Below, piece by piece: positions 9,285-18,301 of a stretch of 64,000 bases of DNA. The stretch spans positions 1,178,001-1,242,000 of the forward strand of contig NZ_CP130649.1 in NCBI RefSeq assembly GCF_030552895.1, given 5' to 3'. Each line of letters opens with the position of its first letter. Within the stretch, counting starts at the first letter, position 1. The DNA comes from Tatumella ptyseos. Lineage in GTDB: Bacteria > Pseudomonadota > Gammaproteobacteria > Enterobacterales > Enterobacteriaceae. The translations under genes were made by a program, and so were the position numbers. The notes under the pieces are model-generated. The model made no database searches. It was not told the DNA's origin and saw only the letters and a program-made list of their open reading frames with translations.

Positions 9285-10679
9285 CTATGACTGAATCGAT
9301 TTACGCTTGAAAAACCAGCCGATGGCCAAAAGGATAAACCACAATGGCGTAACGGTTAGTGCTTGACGAGTATCCGGCTGTAGGGTTAACAATACGATGA
9401 TAAAGGCAAAGAAGGCCAACACCACCCAGCACATCACAACGCCGCCCGGCATTTTGAACACAGAACGTTGATGCTTTTCTGGAAACTTTTTACGATAAAC
9501 CAGATAAGAGCAGAGAATAATTGACCACACGAACATAAATAAAATTGCGGAAACGGTCGTGACTAAGGTGAAAACGGTCATGACATTCGGAATTAAATAG
9601 ATCAACGCGACGCCCAAGAACAGACAAAGGCACGAAAACAGTAATCCATTGACCGGAACGGAACGCTTAGATAATTTCCCGAACATCTTGGATGCCACGC
9701 CCTGCTCAGATAAGCCAAAGAGCATACGACTCGTAGAGAATATCCCGCTGTTAGCCGACGAAGCTGCTGAGGTGAGTACCACAAAGTTAACAATCCCTGC
9801 GGCAGCAGGCAGACCAATTAACACAAACATGGCGACAAAAGGACTGCGAGCAGGATCAATCTCATTCCAAGGCGTTACAGCCATGATCACACAGAGCGCT
9901 AACACATAGAACATAATGATGCGTAATGGGATAGAGTTAATCGCTTTAGGCAGTACTTTTGCAGGATTATGGGTTTCTGCTGCAGCTGTACCCACCAACT
10001 CGATGCCGACGAAGGCAAATACCGCAATTTGGAATCCGGCAAAAAAGCCAGATAGTCCCTTAGGAAACATGCCGCCATGAGACCAGATATTATTAAGCGA
10101 AGCATAAGTACCATTGGGTAGGGCGTAATGCGACGCGACAAGGACAATCCCCACGACGATTAAACTAATGATGGCAATAATTTTAATGATGGCGAACCAG
10201 AATTCCATTTCACCGAATAATTTTACGGTAGCAATGTTAAGTATTAGGAAAGTTGCGACACAGAGAATTGCACTTAACCATACCGAGAAGTCGGGAAACC
10301 AGAATTGGAAATAAGCGCTGATCGCCACGATATCTGCTACACCGGTGACTACCCAACAGAACCAGTAGGTCCATCCGGTAAAGTAGCCAGCCCAAGGGCC
10401 TAGTAGGTCAGCGGCGAAATCACTAAAGGACTTATACTCCAAGTTAGCCAGCAATAATTCTCCCATTGCCCGCATCACAAAAAAGAGCATAAAGCCGATT
10501 AGCATGTAGACAAATATAATGGAAGGGCCGGCAAGGCTAATGGTTTTACCTGAGCCCATAAACAATCCGGTACCAATAGCTCCACCAATAGCGATTAATT
10601 GTATATGTCTATTATGCAAACTGCGTTTAAGTGAACCCTCACCCTTATCTGGGTGTTGGGGATCGGTGAGATTCGTCAT
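9285..10679 (-). CDS. cycA: D-serine/D-alanine/glycine:H+ symporter CycA
   Basis: A 464-residue APC-family amino acid permease with twelve predicted helices. It keeps long stretches nearly identical to E. coli CycA, including IAIGGAIGTGLFMGSGKTIS (helix 1), GELLLANLEYKSFSDFAADL, GWTYWFCWVVTG and LVVLTSAASSANSGIFSTS-like motifs in the C-terminal half. CycA imports glycine, D-alanine, D-serine and D-cycloserine. The gene stands alone on the minus strand; 10680-10817 should hold its promoter. In E. coli cycA is at a different locus, so its position between serT and uvrC reflects rearrangement. Confidence 0.9.
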   Translation of the reverse strand: MTNLTDPQHPDKGEGSLKRSLHNRHIQLIAIGGAIGTGLFMGSGKTISLAGPSIIFVYMLIGFMLFFVMRAMGELLLANLEYKSFSDFAADLLGPWAGYFTGWTYWFCWVVTGVADIVAISAYFQFWFPDFSVWLSAILCVATFLILNIATVKLFGEMEFWFAIIKIIAIISLIVVGIVLVASHYALPNGTYASLNNIWSHGGMFPKGLSGFFAGFQIAVFAFVGIELVGTAAAETHNPAKVLPKAINSIPLRIIMFYVLALCVIMAVTPWNEIDPARSPFVAMFVLIGLPAAAGIVNFVVLTSAASSANSGIFSTSRMLFGLSEQGVASKMFGKLSKRSVPVNGLLFSCLCLFLGVALIYLIPNVMTVFTLVTTVSAILFMFVWSIILCSYLVYRKKFPEKHQRSVFKMPGGVVMCWVVLAFFAFIIVLLTLQPDTRQALTVTPLWFILLAIGWFFKRKSIQS

Positions 10680-10817
10680 GAAAAATTTCCTGTGATGATG
10701 ATCAATCGTTGTTGTTATTTTTAGAACGTCCTAAGGGTTTGTAACATAATCTACTTCGTTTTGAGAATAGGGGGGAGGTGATTCGAGGTCATATCAGGCT
10801 AAATAACTGAGCATAGG

Positions 10818-10843
10818 TGAAAATACCTCCTGAAACAGGAGGT
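10818..10843 (-). terminator. Rho-independent terminator of yecF
   Basis: ACCTCCTG-AAA-CAGGAGGT (stem 10825-10832/10836-10843) is a perfect eight-pair hairpin. Reading the minus strand, ATTTTC follows it; it lies 10 bp beyond the yecF stop. Confidence 0.8.
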
Positions 10844-10852
10844 CATTATAAG

Positions 10853-11074
10853 TTAGGCAAGATAAGCGGCTTTAATTTGTTGCAACAACGCGGTGAATTG
10901 CGTCTTATCCTCTCCTTCTTCTAACGAAGACAGTTGGCGCTCCATTCGCAGGATTGCCTTACCGGCATCCACTTGTCCCATGGACTTGAGCATGCAAGCT
11001 AATAACATCTTCATACAGGTAACTTCTTTAGACAAACTTTCAACATCTTGAGCAGTAGTTATTGCTGAGCTCAT
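10853..11074 (-). CDS. yecF: YecF / DUF2594 small protein
   Basis: A 73-residue helical protein resembling E. coli YecF (DUF2594, 74 residues): ESLSKEVTCMKMLLACMLKS, then MGQVDAGKAILRMERQLSSL. The function is unknown. An AGAAAACATAATG context supplies a moderate ribosome site (GGAGAA about ten bases upstream). In E. coli yecF is next to uvrY and uvrC. Here yecF is divergent from uvrC with only 162 bp between, and uvrY is missing from this place. Confidence 0.85.
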   Translation of the reverse strand: MSSAITTAQDVESLSKEVTCMKMLLACMLKSMGQVDAGKAILRMERQLSSLEEGEDKTQFTALLQQIKAAYLA

Positions 11075-11236
11075 TATGTTTTCTCCAATAGGTAAATAAA
11101 CTGGGGAGAGTGTAGCACAATAACGTTATTTCTAGATAGCAGCATGCCTAGCTGAGAATGGTTATCTGAGCCATACTGAGTAAGAGTGAGACAAGCTTGA
11201 GCCATTATAGATAATAAGTAGACTTAGGACGGCAGT

Positions 11237-13069
11237 GTGACTGAACGATTTGATGCAAAAGAATTTTTAAAACATGTAACGCACCAACCTGGCGTGTATC
11301 GTATGTACGATAACAAACAGCAGGTGATTTACGTGGGGAAAGCGAAAGACCTCAGGAAACGGCTGAGCAGCTACTTTCGCCAAAATGTGGGTAGCCGTAA
11401 AACAGAAGCCCTGGTAGCGAATATTTCACATATAGATGTCACCGTTACTCATACTGAAACCGAAGCCTTATTGCTTGAGCACAACTATATCAAGCTCTAT
11501 CAACCTCGTTACAATGTTTTATTAAGAGATGATAAATCCTATCCTTTTATCTTTCTAAGTGGCGATAAACATCCACGTTTGGCGATGCATCGCGGTGCTA
11601 AGCAAGCGAAAGGGGATTATTATGGTCCATTTCCCAACGGGTATGCAGTTAAAGAGACCTTAATTCTTTTGCAGAAAATTTTCCCTATACGGCAATGTGA
11701 AAACAGCGTGTATCGAAATCGAACTCGTCCCTGCCTCCAATATCAGATCGGACGTTGTTTAGGGCCTTGTGTTGAAGGTTTGGTGAGTGAAGAAGAGTAT
11801 AAACTCCAGACGGATTATGTGCGGTTGTTCCTTTCTGGCAAAGATGACCAAGTCCTACGACAGTTGGTAACGAGAATGGAGCAGGCGAGCCAAGCGCTTA
11901 AGTTTGAAGAAGCGGGGAGATTGCGGGATCAAATTCAAGCGGTCCGCCGTGTGACGGAGAAACAGTTTGTCTCTAATCAAGGCGATGACCTTGATGCAAT
12001 CAGTGTTGCCTACGATGCCGGACTTGCCTGTGTCCATGTACTCTTTATCCGTCAGGGTAAAGTATTGGGCAGTCGCAGCTACTTCCCTAAAGTCCCGGCT
12101 GGCACGGAATTAACCGAAGTGGTGCAAACTTTTGTGGGGCAATTCTATTTACAGGGAAGTGAGTCCCGTTCGCTGCCAACGCAAATTTTAGTCGATTTTC
12201 CATTACCAGAAAAAGAGGTGCTTAGTGAGTCGTTATCAGAATTAGCGGGCAGGAAAATTCAGTTACAGACCCAGCCTCGAGGTGATAGGGCGCGTTATCT
12301 AAAACTTGCTCGGACTAATGCGACCTCCGCATTGGTGGCAAAACGCTCGCAATACTCAACACTTTCTCAACGCTTTAAGGCATTGATGGAATACCTGCAG
12401 TTACCGACACTGCAACGTATGGAGTGTTTCGATATCAGCCACACGATGGGCGAGCAAACTATCGCTTCCTGCGTCGTCTTTGATCCGCAAGGACCCGTTC
12501 GTGCCGAATATAGACGATTTAATATTGAAGGAATAACGCCGGGCGATGACTACGCCGCAATGCGTCAAGTACTACGACGCCGTTACGGTAAACCTTTGGA
12601 ACCGGAAAAGATCCCCGACCTCATTATTATTGACGGCGGAAAAGGGCAGTTGGCGCAGGCAATCGAGGTCTTTGCAGAACTAGACGTGCCTTGGGATAAA
12701 ACCAAACCCTTATTACTTGGTGTAGCGAAAGGCAGTGACCGTAAAGCGGGCCTTGAAACGCTGTTCAAATTGCCTGTCGGAGAGGGAATGTCACTCCCAG
12801 CTGATGATCCGGCTCTACATCTTATCCAGCATATTCGTGATGAGTCCCATAATCATGCTATAGCGGGTCACAGAAAAAAACGGGCCAAAGTAAAATCGAC
12901 GAGCTCACTCGAGGAAATAGAAGGTATTGGACCCAAACGTCGCCAGCAACTGTTGAAATATATGGGCGGATTGCAGCCGCTTAAAAATGCTTCTATTGAT
13001 GAAATAGCCAGTGTGCCGGGTATTTCTCAAAGTTTGGCAGAAAAAATATTCTATTCACTCAAACACTAG
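11237..13069 (+). CDS. uvrC: Excinuclease ABC subunit UvrC
   Basis: 610 residues, the same as E. coli UvrC, the dual-incision nuclease of nucleotide excision repair. The GIY-YIG domain that makes the 3' cut spans residues 1-95 (PGVYRMYDN...[18 protein letters not shown]). The UvrB-binding UVR motif is near 205-240 ([16 protein letters not shown]), the RNase H-like 5' nuclease near 390-535 ([26 protein letters not shown]), and C-terminal helix-hairpin-helix motifs near 555-610 ([15 protein letters not shown]). The start is GTG at 11237. In most Enterobacterales uvrC is the second gene after uvrY; here there is no uvrY and uvrC must have its own promoter. Confidence 0.96.
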   Translation: MTERFDAKEFLKHVTHQPGVYRMYDNKQQVIYVGKAKDLRKRLSSYFRQNVGSRKTEALVANISHIDVTVTHTETEALLLEHNYIKLYQPRYNVLLRDDKSYPFIFLSGDKHPRLAMHRGAKQAKGDYYGPFPNGYAVKETLILLQKIFPIRQCENSVYRNRTRPCLQYQIGRCLGPCVEGLVSEEEYKLQTDYVRLFLSGKDDQVLRQLVTRMEQASQALKFEEAGRLRDQIQAVRRVTEKQFVSNQGDDLDAISVAYDAGLACVHVLFIRQGKVLGSRSYFPKVPAGTELTEVVQTFVGQFYLQGSESRSLPTQILVDFPLPEKEVLSESLSELAGRKIQLQTQPRGDRARYLKLARTNATSALVAKRSQYSTLSQRFKALMEYLQLPTLQRMECFDISHTMGEQTIASCVVFDPQGPVRAEYRRFNIEGITPGDDYAAMRQVLRRRYGKPLEPEKIPDLIIIDGGKGQLAQAIEVFAELDVPWDKTKPLLLGVAKGSDRKAGLETLFKLPVGEGMSLPADDPALHLIQHIRDESHNHAIAGHRKKRAKVKSTSSLEEIEGIGPKRRQQLLKYMGGLQPLKNASIDEIASVPGISQSLAEKIFYSLKH

Positions 13070-13135
13070 CATTGAAACGGTGTGCACAATGTAGGAACAT
13101 AAGGCTTCGCTCTCACTGCTAGGCCTTTGTTGCAT

Positions 13136-13684
13136 ATGCAATTTACAATACCGACGTATCTTACGTTCTTTCGCGTGATCTTGATCCCGTTCTTCGTCCT
13201 CGCTTTTTATTTGCCTTTCAGTTGGGGGCCTACGGCTACAGCGCTTCTTTTTGTCATTGCCGCTGTGACAGATTGGTTCGATGGCTTTCTCGCACGTCGC
13301 TTAAAACAAACAACCGCCTTTGGCGCTTTTCTCGATCCGGTTGCGGATAAAGTGTTGGTCGCCATAGCGCTCGTTCTGGTAACTGAACACTTTCATAGCT
13401 GGTGGATTACGCTACCCGCAGCGACCATGATTGCCCGTGAAATTATCATTTCAGCGTTACGTGAATGGATGGCTGAAATTGGCAAACGTAGCAGCGTAGC
13501 CGTATCGTGGATAGGGAAATTCAAAACTAGCGCCCAAATGTTTGCGTTATTAGCATTGCTCTGGCGTCCAAGCGAAGCGTTTACGGTAGTGGGAATTATC
13601 GCGTTGTATGTAGCGGCTATCCTAACCTTTTGGTCAATGTTCCAGTATCTCAAAGCATCAAGTAACGATTTAATGAATTCTTAA
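13136..13684 (+). CDS. pgsA: CDP-diacylglycerol-glycerol-3-phosphate 3-phosphatidyltransferase
   Basis: A 182-residue inner membrane enzyme making phosphatidylglycerol phosphate, the committed step to PG and cardiolipin. The CDP-alcohol phosphatidyltransferase signature D-x2-D-G-x2-A-R-x8-G-x3-D-x3-D is intact ([10 protein letters not shown] ... [10 protein letters not shown], about residues 43-68), as is the family motif [17 protein letters not shown]. The ATG at 13136 gives [16 protein letters not shown], equal in length to E. coli PgsA; upstream in-frame TTGs at 13127 and 13130 are less likely. It follows uvrC by 66 bp, the conserved uvrC-pgsA order. Confidence 0.96.
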   Translation: MQFTIPTYLTFFRVILIPFFVLAFYLPFSWGPTATALLFVIAAVTDWFDGFLARRLKQTTAFGAFLDPVADKVLVAIALVLVTEHFHSWWITLPAATMIAREIIISALREWMAEIGKRSSVAVSWIGKFKTSAQMFALLALLWRPSEAFTVVGIIALYVAAILTFWSMFQYLKASSNDLMNS

Positions 13685-13894
13685 GCGTTTTTTGTTTATC
13701 AATCCGGCATTATGATGTTTTTTCAGTCGGTCGTGAATGAATTACTAAAAAAAGTGTCTGTGGCTATTGCCAACCCTAAGAAGACAGTCCATAATAGCCA
13801 CCATTCCGAACAGGGATATGAATTAACACTTTGAAAAACAAGAAGTTAGTTCGACTTAATGTAGTAAGCTTGCTTGAGCAAGTGTAAGAATTAT

Positions 13895-13968
13895 GGCGCG
13901 TTGGCAGAGTGGCTATGCAGCGGATTGCAAATCCGTGTACCTCGGTTCGACTCCGGGACGCGCCTCCA
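13895..13968 (+). tRNA. cysT: tRNA-Cys(GCA)
   Basis: A 74-nt tRNA. GGCGCGT pairs with ACGCGCC, with discriminator T and encoded CCA; the anticodon loop ATTGCAAAT reads GCA and the T-loop is GTTCGACTC. In E. coli the locus is pgsA-glyW-cysT-leuZ. The 210 bp between pgsA and this gene hold no tRNA-Gly. Confidence 0.97.
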
Positions 13969-13974
13969 AATTCT

Positions 13975-14061
13975 GCCCAGGTGGTGAAATCGGTAGACAC
14001 AAGGGATTTAAAATCCCTCGGCTGTAAGGCTGTGCGGGTTCAAGTCCCGCCCTGGGCACCA
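13975..14061 (+). tRNA. leuZ: tRNA-Leu(TAA), copy 1
   Basis: An 87-nt class II tRNA beginning GCCCAGG and ending CCTGGGC-A-CCA. The anticodon stem-loop GGGATTTAAAATCCC gives TAA and the long variable arm is intact. It starts six bases after tRNA-Cys, so the two are cotranscribed. Confidence 0.97.
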
Positions 14062-14194
14062 AAAATAGTAATTATAAGCACTTTGTGCAATGTCGAATAA
14101 CCGCTTAAGCGGCTGTCAGTTTCAAGGTTAACCCTGCTTGGGTAACTGAGTAGTAAGATCACCGTAACAGTTATGTTGGTGATAAATAGAATTT

Positions 14195-14281
14195 GCCCAG
14201 GTGGTGAAATCGGTAGACACAAGGGATTTAAAATCCCTCGGCTGTAAGGCTGTGCGGGTTCAAGTCCCGCCCTGGGCACCA
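14195..14281 (+). tRNA. leuZ: tRNA-Leu(TAA), copy 2
   Basis: Identical over 87 nt to 13975-14061. Its 3' flank (GAGCACTCTGTGCAA, then a CCGCC/GGCGG hairpin) echoes the flank of copy 1 (AAGCACTTTGTGCAA, then ACCGCTTAAGCGG). This indicates that tRNA and downstream terminator were duplicated together. Confidence 0.97.
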
Positions 14282-14325
14282 CCGGTTCTAATGTATAAAA
14301 ATGAGCACTCTGTGCAAATTTGCTT

Positions 14326-14346
14326 AACCGCCGAAAGGCGGTTTTT
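14326..14346 (+). terminator. Rho-independent terminator of the tRNA-Cys/Leu operon
   Basis: AACCGCC-GAAA-GGCGGTT followed directly by TTTTTC. The equivalent place after tRNA-Leu copy 1 (about 14098-14113) keeps only a hairpin without a U-tract. Confidence 0.9.
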
Positions 14347-14494
14347 CTTTTTCTAAGAAAAATATTTCCGATTACCTCTCATTCTCCTCGTAAATAAAGT
14401 CTCTGCTGGGCTGGATATAACCCAGTCAGTGTTCGGTCATCAGCATCAAATAACCACTAACTTTCTCAATACCCCCCAGGTCTACTCGTATCAC

Positions 14495-14534
14495 AAAAAA
14501 AGGCCAACACACTTTAGTCAGCCGTGTTGACCTT
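14495..14534 (-). terminator. Terminator of the gluconate-dehydrogenase-type operon
   Basis: AAGG-c-CAACAC pairs with GTGTTG-a-CCTT around a 13-base loop. On the minus strand a run of U residues follows (A run at 14495-14501). It lies about 30 bp after the cytochrome subunit stop. Confidence 0.75.
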
Positions 14535-14563
14535 GATAAGTCACCTTATTGATAAGCAGCCTG

Positions 14564-15790
14564 CTATTCCTTTAATTTTTTCCGAACTTCTTTCACTTGG
14601 TTGGCAGTGACAGCAGGCGCGGCATTATTCCAACTGTTACGTACAAAGGTTAAAACATCCGCTACATTTTGGTCAGTAAGATTCCAACCTAATGCAGGCA
14701 TTGCTGGCCTAGTGGGGGCTGCGGTGGTTCCGCCTGCACGGCTTCCGGCAACAACAACATGAATTAACGAAGTGGGATCACCATTCACCAGTGGTGTATC
14801 CGCGAGTTGAGGAAAGAGATGTGCAACGCCTTCTCCTTGCGAAACGTGGCAGCCACTGCAGCGATCAGCATAGATGGCCTTACCATTTATCATTTGTCGA
14901 TCATCAGCTGGAAGAGGGGTTGGCTTTTCTGTTTTACTGCTCTCTGTTAACGATTTTAAATAAAGAGCCGCGGCATTCAGATCGGCATCTTTCCAATACT
15001 GGGTCGAGTTTTCGACGGCTTCAGCCATGGGACCGCTAGCAATATCGTAGCGATTGGCGCCCGTCTTCAAATAGTCCACTAAATCTTGCTGCGACCATTT
15101 TCCAACACCTGTATGGGCATTATTAGTGATATCTGGCGCATACCAACTTCCTAGTAAATTCCCTGATAAGGCGTAATTGGCTTTGTCACCCCCTAAAATA
15201 TTTTTAGGGGTATGACAGGTCCCACAGTGGCCAAGCCCTTGTACTAAGTAGGCTCCTCGGTTCCACTCTGCTGACTGTTTGGGATCGGGCTTATATACTC
15301 CTTCATTGAAATTAATACTGTTCCACAGGTGTAAACTTGTTCTCAGATTAAAAGGAAAAGGTAGCTGATTAGTCTCTACCACTCGATTGATAGGTTGAAC
15401 GGATTGTAAGTATGCCCACAAGGCCCGGTTATCCTCGGAAGTCACTTTGGTATAAGCGGTGAAGGGCATTGCACCATAGAGGAGATTTCCTTCGCGATCG
15501 TGGCCTTTATGCATGGCATTTTCAAAATCAGCAAAAGTCCATTTACCTATTCCTGTTTCGGGGTCTGGGGTAATATTGGCGCCGACCAACCTACCAAAAG
15601 GAGTGTCTATCGTCACGCCACCGGAAAAAAGCGGCTTGCCGGGTTGAGTATGGCAAGCCGTGCAATCACCCAGTTGTGCGATATAACGTCCCTTACTCAC
15701 TAAATCCCAAGAATCTCCACCACTTTCAGCTTGTACGCCGGCGGCGACCAGAAACAATAGGGTGGATGCTGACAATAATAATTTTTTCAT
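14564..15790 (-). CDS. Cytochrome c subunit of membrane-bound gluconate/2-ketogluconate-type dehydrogenase
   Basis: A 408-residue periplasmic triheme cytochrome c. A Sec signal peptide (MKKLLLSASTLLFLVAAGVQA, cut in writing after QA) is followed by three CxxCH heme sites: CTACH near residue 43, CGTCH near 190 and CSGCH near 315. Proteins of this type receive electrons from a GMC flavoprotein and pass them to ubiquinone in oxidation of gluconate, 2-ketogluconate, sorbitol or alcohols in the periplasm. It is the last gene of a three-gene operon. Its ATG overlaps the stop of the flavoprotein gene by four bases (ATGA). The substrate cannot be decided from this subunit. Confidence 0.88.
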   Translation of the reverse strand: MKKLLLSASTLLFLVAAGVQAESGGDSWDLVSKGRYIAQLGDCTACHTQPGKPLFSGGVTIDTPFGRLVGANITPDPETGIGKWTFADFENAMHKGHDREGNLLYGAMPFTAYTKVTSEDNRALWAYLQSVQPINRVVETNQLPFPFNLRTSLHLWNSINFNEGVYKPDPKQSAEWNRGAYLVQGLGHCGTCHTPKNILGGDKANYALSGNLLGSWYAPDITNNAHTGVGKWSQQDLVDYLKTGANRYDIASGPMAEAVENSTQYWKDADLNAAALYLKSLTESSKTEKPTPLPADDRQMINGKAIYADRCSGCHVSQGEGVAHLFPQLADTPLVNGDPTSLIHVVVAGSRAGGTTAAPTRPAMPALGWNLTDQNVADVLTFVRNSWNNAAPAVTANQVKEVRKKLKE

Positions 15791-17547
15791 GACATCATCT
15801 CCCCAGGCTGTTTAAGGTATTGGGTGCGAATATAATGTGCCGTACGAAAGGCGAGTGCACCGACAGTTCCGGTAGGGTTATAACCTGGGTTATTCGGTAC
15901 TGCAGAGGCGCCGACGACGAATAAATTTGGGATCCCCCATACCTGACAAAATTTATTTACTGAACTTGTAGAAGGGTCACTTCCCATGACGAAGCCACCG
16001 ACGACGTGAGACGATTGATAATCACCGTTTGCCCAAGGACCTTTTCGGGGTTGTTTCTGAATTTGCTGGGGATTCATCACTTTTGCAATCTCAGCGACTT
16101 TATCCGTCACGTACTGCGCCATCCGCTGGTCGTTTTCTGGGAAATCAAAGGTGATACGCAATAAGGGGCGACCGTGGGGATCGTTATAGTTGGGATCAAG
16201 AGAGAGATAATTCGTTTTCTGTGGATAGCTACTTGCTTCACAGCCAATACTCATCGTCGTGAGATAATGCTCAACGGTCGCTTTCTTCCAAGCCGATCCC
16301 CAACGCGGTGTGCCGGGAGGAACTGGGCGAGAAGCGATGGGCGCTGAACCGATTGGAGTGACGCGTGTTGATCCCCCTCCAACGAAGCCAAGTCCTGAAT
16401 GGTCGAAATTATCATTGTTGAATTCATCGATTCCCATACCAATCGCACCCGCACCAATGAACGGATTCAATATTTGATCTGTAAAGAATAAGCGAACATT
16501 GTTTGCCGTTTGGTAGCAATAATTACGGCCAGTGGTGCCTTTTCCTGTCATGGGGTCATAAGGAATACCGACGTTGGATAATAACATCAAGCGAACATTT
16601 TCGAAGGTAAACGCCGCGACAATCACAATGTTAGCGGGCTGTTCATAACGGTCGCCATTACTATCAATATAGACGACGCCGGTCGCTTTTTTACCTGTAC
16701 TATCTTTCAAGACCTCTAATACTTCGCTATTAGTGCGGGCTTCAAAATTTGGCATATCAACCACTGCAGGAAGCACGTTAACAATCGCACTGGCTTTTGA
16801 GTAGTTGGCACAGCCATAGTTTGTACAGAAGCCACAATAGGTACAGGGACCCATAGTGACACCATACTGATTGGTATAATGTTGAGAAGCTAGAGCGGAA
16901 GGAACATTAAAAGGTTTATACCCCATTTCGGTGGCAGCTTTGGCGAATAAGGTCGGCGCAATGGTCTGCGTATTCGGTGGGTTAGGATAGTCACGATGAC
17001 GGGGGCCTTCAAACGGATTACCGCCCTCAATAATTTGTCCGTTAATGTTCCCAGCTTTCCCAGAAACCCCTGCAACGCGCTCGAAGGCATCGTAGAAGGG
17101 TTCGATTTCCTCCCACTCCATTCCCCAATCTTGGAGCGTTAATCCTGGGTCGACTTCTTTACCATATCGCTCACGCAGATGACTGGCCAACCGGAAGTCT
17201 GCAGGTTGATAACGAAACGTTAATCCAGCCCAGTGATTACCCGCCCCCCCGGTTCCATTTCCTGGGTGAAAAGAACCCCAAAAGCGCATAGGTAAGGCTG
17301 TCTCCAGTGGCGAGTTTCTCATCGTACAAGTATTTTGCGCGGGCCTAAGCATTAGCTCTTCACGTGCGTTGTAGCGTAATTCATCTGCTGCCGTAGCAAT
17401 GTTAAAATCTTTCGCGGTATCTCGCCAAGGCCCACGTTCTAGGCCAACGACGTTAAGCCCTTGATCGCATAACTCTTTGGCTAAGATGGAGCCAGCCCAG
17501 CCCAAACCGACGATGACAACATCAGTAGAAGGTAATTTTTTTATCAT
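15787..17547 (-). CDS. GMC-family FAD dehydrogenase subunit (gluconate/2-ketogluconate dehydrogenase type)
   Basis: A large flavoprotein of about 586 residues. The N-terminal FAD motif is VVIVGLGWAGSILAKEL. A GMC substrate/FAD region follows (GTGGAGNHWAGLTFRY), then a cysteine cluster (CTYCGFCTNYGC). Related bacterial FAD-glucose and 2-ketogluconate dehydrogenases carry a 3Fe-4S cluster at such a site. The C-terminal active-site region includes SSHVVGGFVMG and NPGYNPTGTVGALAFR. The ATG at 17547 lies five bases after the stop of the small subunit with AAAGGG upstream; a GTG at 17577 would overlap that gene and is less likely. It is probably exported by the Tat-signal small subunit, which would explain why it has no signal of its own. 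Confidence 0.88.
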   Translation of the reverse strand: MIKKLPSTDVVIVGLGWAGSILAKELCDQGLNVVGLERGPWRDTAKDFNIATAADELRYNAREELMLRPAQNTCTMRNSPLETALPMRFWGSFHPGNGTGGAGNHWAGLTFRYQPADFRLASHLRERYGKEVDPGLTLQDWGMEWEEIEPFYDAFERVAGVSGKAGNINGQIIEGGNPFEGPRHRDYPNPPNTQTIAPTLFAKAATEMGYKPFNVPSALASQHYTNQYGVTMGPCTYCGFCTNYGCANYSKASAIVNVLPAVVDMPNFEARTNSEVLEVLKDSTGKKATGVVYIDSNGDRYEQPANIVIVAAFTFENVRLMLLSNVGIPYDPMTGKGTTGRNYCYQTANNVRLFFTDQILNPFIGAGAIGMGIDEFNNDNFDHSGLGFVGGGSTRVTPIGSAPIASRPVPPGTPRWGSAWKKATVEHYLTTMSIGCEASSYPQKTNYLSLDPNYNDPHGRPLLRITFDFPENDQRMAQYVTDKVAEIAKVMNPQQIQKQPRKGPWANGDYQSSHVVGGFVMGSDPSTSSVNKFCQVWGIPNLFVVGASAVPNNPGYNPTGTVGALAFRTAHYIRTQYLKQPGEMMS

Positions 17548-17551
17548 CTTT

Positions 17552-18301
17552 TTAACCCTTTGCTGTCCAGGCTTCACTGCCCCTAATTGAGATAGGAACG
17601 AGATCCAATTTTTGGTCAGTTTTTGTTAGAAAATCGCGATAATCGTATCGTGCCCCTGGAAAGCCAATCATTTTCCAGCTCACCATATCTTTATTTCCAC
17701 CATAAATAGGATCGGCAAAAAAACCTTCCATGGTATTTGTTAGCACTTGGTCAAAGAACATTTTGCTATCAATATTGGCTAACTGGATGGCATTGTTCTC
17801 CAATGCTGTCAGTACTTCATTGCGTATTTCGTTGTTCAGGCCGCTGAACTTTTTTTGGTATTTAGCCAAGCAATATTGATTTAGGGAGGCAATGCCTAAG
17901 CGATAGCGTTCACGTGGGACGAGGGGAGACTGGTCGCCTTGCGCGGCGGTACCTGCCTGAAAAGGTGCTTGCCGATAATTACGGCTGGCATCGCCATAAG
18001 ATCCTGCGAGTTGACGATCAATAAATATCGTACAGCCAGCTTCTTTACCATTGCAGGAATATTCATCAGAGGGGATTAATTGGCTGACAATCGCATCAAT
18101 TTCAACGGCTTCATCAGGGGTGAAAAATTGCAGGCCAGGCGTTTCGTCAATAATGGGATTATTATGGTCGAAGAGCATCCAGCGCGGGATGCCGGTAATG
18201 GTAGTACTCTGCGCAGGAGATACCGCAGCAAGAGTTAGGCCAGCAGCAGAGCCTGAGATTAGCCGTCTACGACTAATCCCTTTGGTTGAAGGATCAGACA
18301 T
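17552..18301 (-). CDS. Gluconate 2-dehydrogenase subunit 3 family (Tat-exported small subunit)
   Basis: A 249-residue small (gamma) subunit. The N-terminus has a twin-arginine signal (ISRRRLISGSAAGLTLAAV), and the body fits the gluconate_2-dh3 family (LQFFTPDEAVEIDAIVSQLIP, then GCTIFIDRQLAGSYG, and a late MIGFPGARYDYRDF). The small subunit is thought to carry the folded flavoprotein across the membrane through Tat as a hitch-hiker. It is the first gene of the operon, so the operon promoter lies in 18302-18857. The order small subunit, flavoprotein, cytochrome is the standard one. Confidence 0.87.
   Translation of the reverse strand: MSDPSTKGISRRRLISGSAAGLTLAAVSPAQSTTITGIPRWMLFDHNNPIIDETPGLQFFTPDEAVEIDAIVSQLIPSDEYSCNGKEAGCTIFIDRQLAGSYGDASRNYRQAPFQAGTAAQGDQSPLVPRERYRLGIASLNQYCLAKYQKKFSGLNNEIRNEVLTALENNAIQLANIDSKMFFDQVLTNTMEGFFADPIYGGNKDMVSWKMIGFPGARYDYRDFLTKTDQKLDLVPISIRGSEAWTAKG

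Noticed and set aside
13776-14282. Open frames over the tRNA-Cys and tRNA-Leu genes on both strands
   Set aside because: They are produced by tRNA sequence; the tRNA folds and CCA ends fully explain the region.
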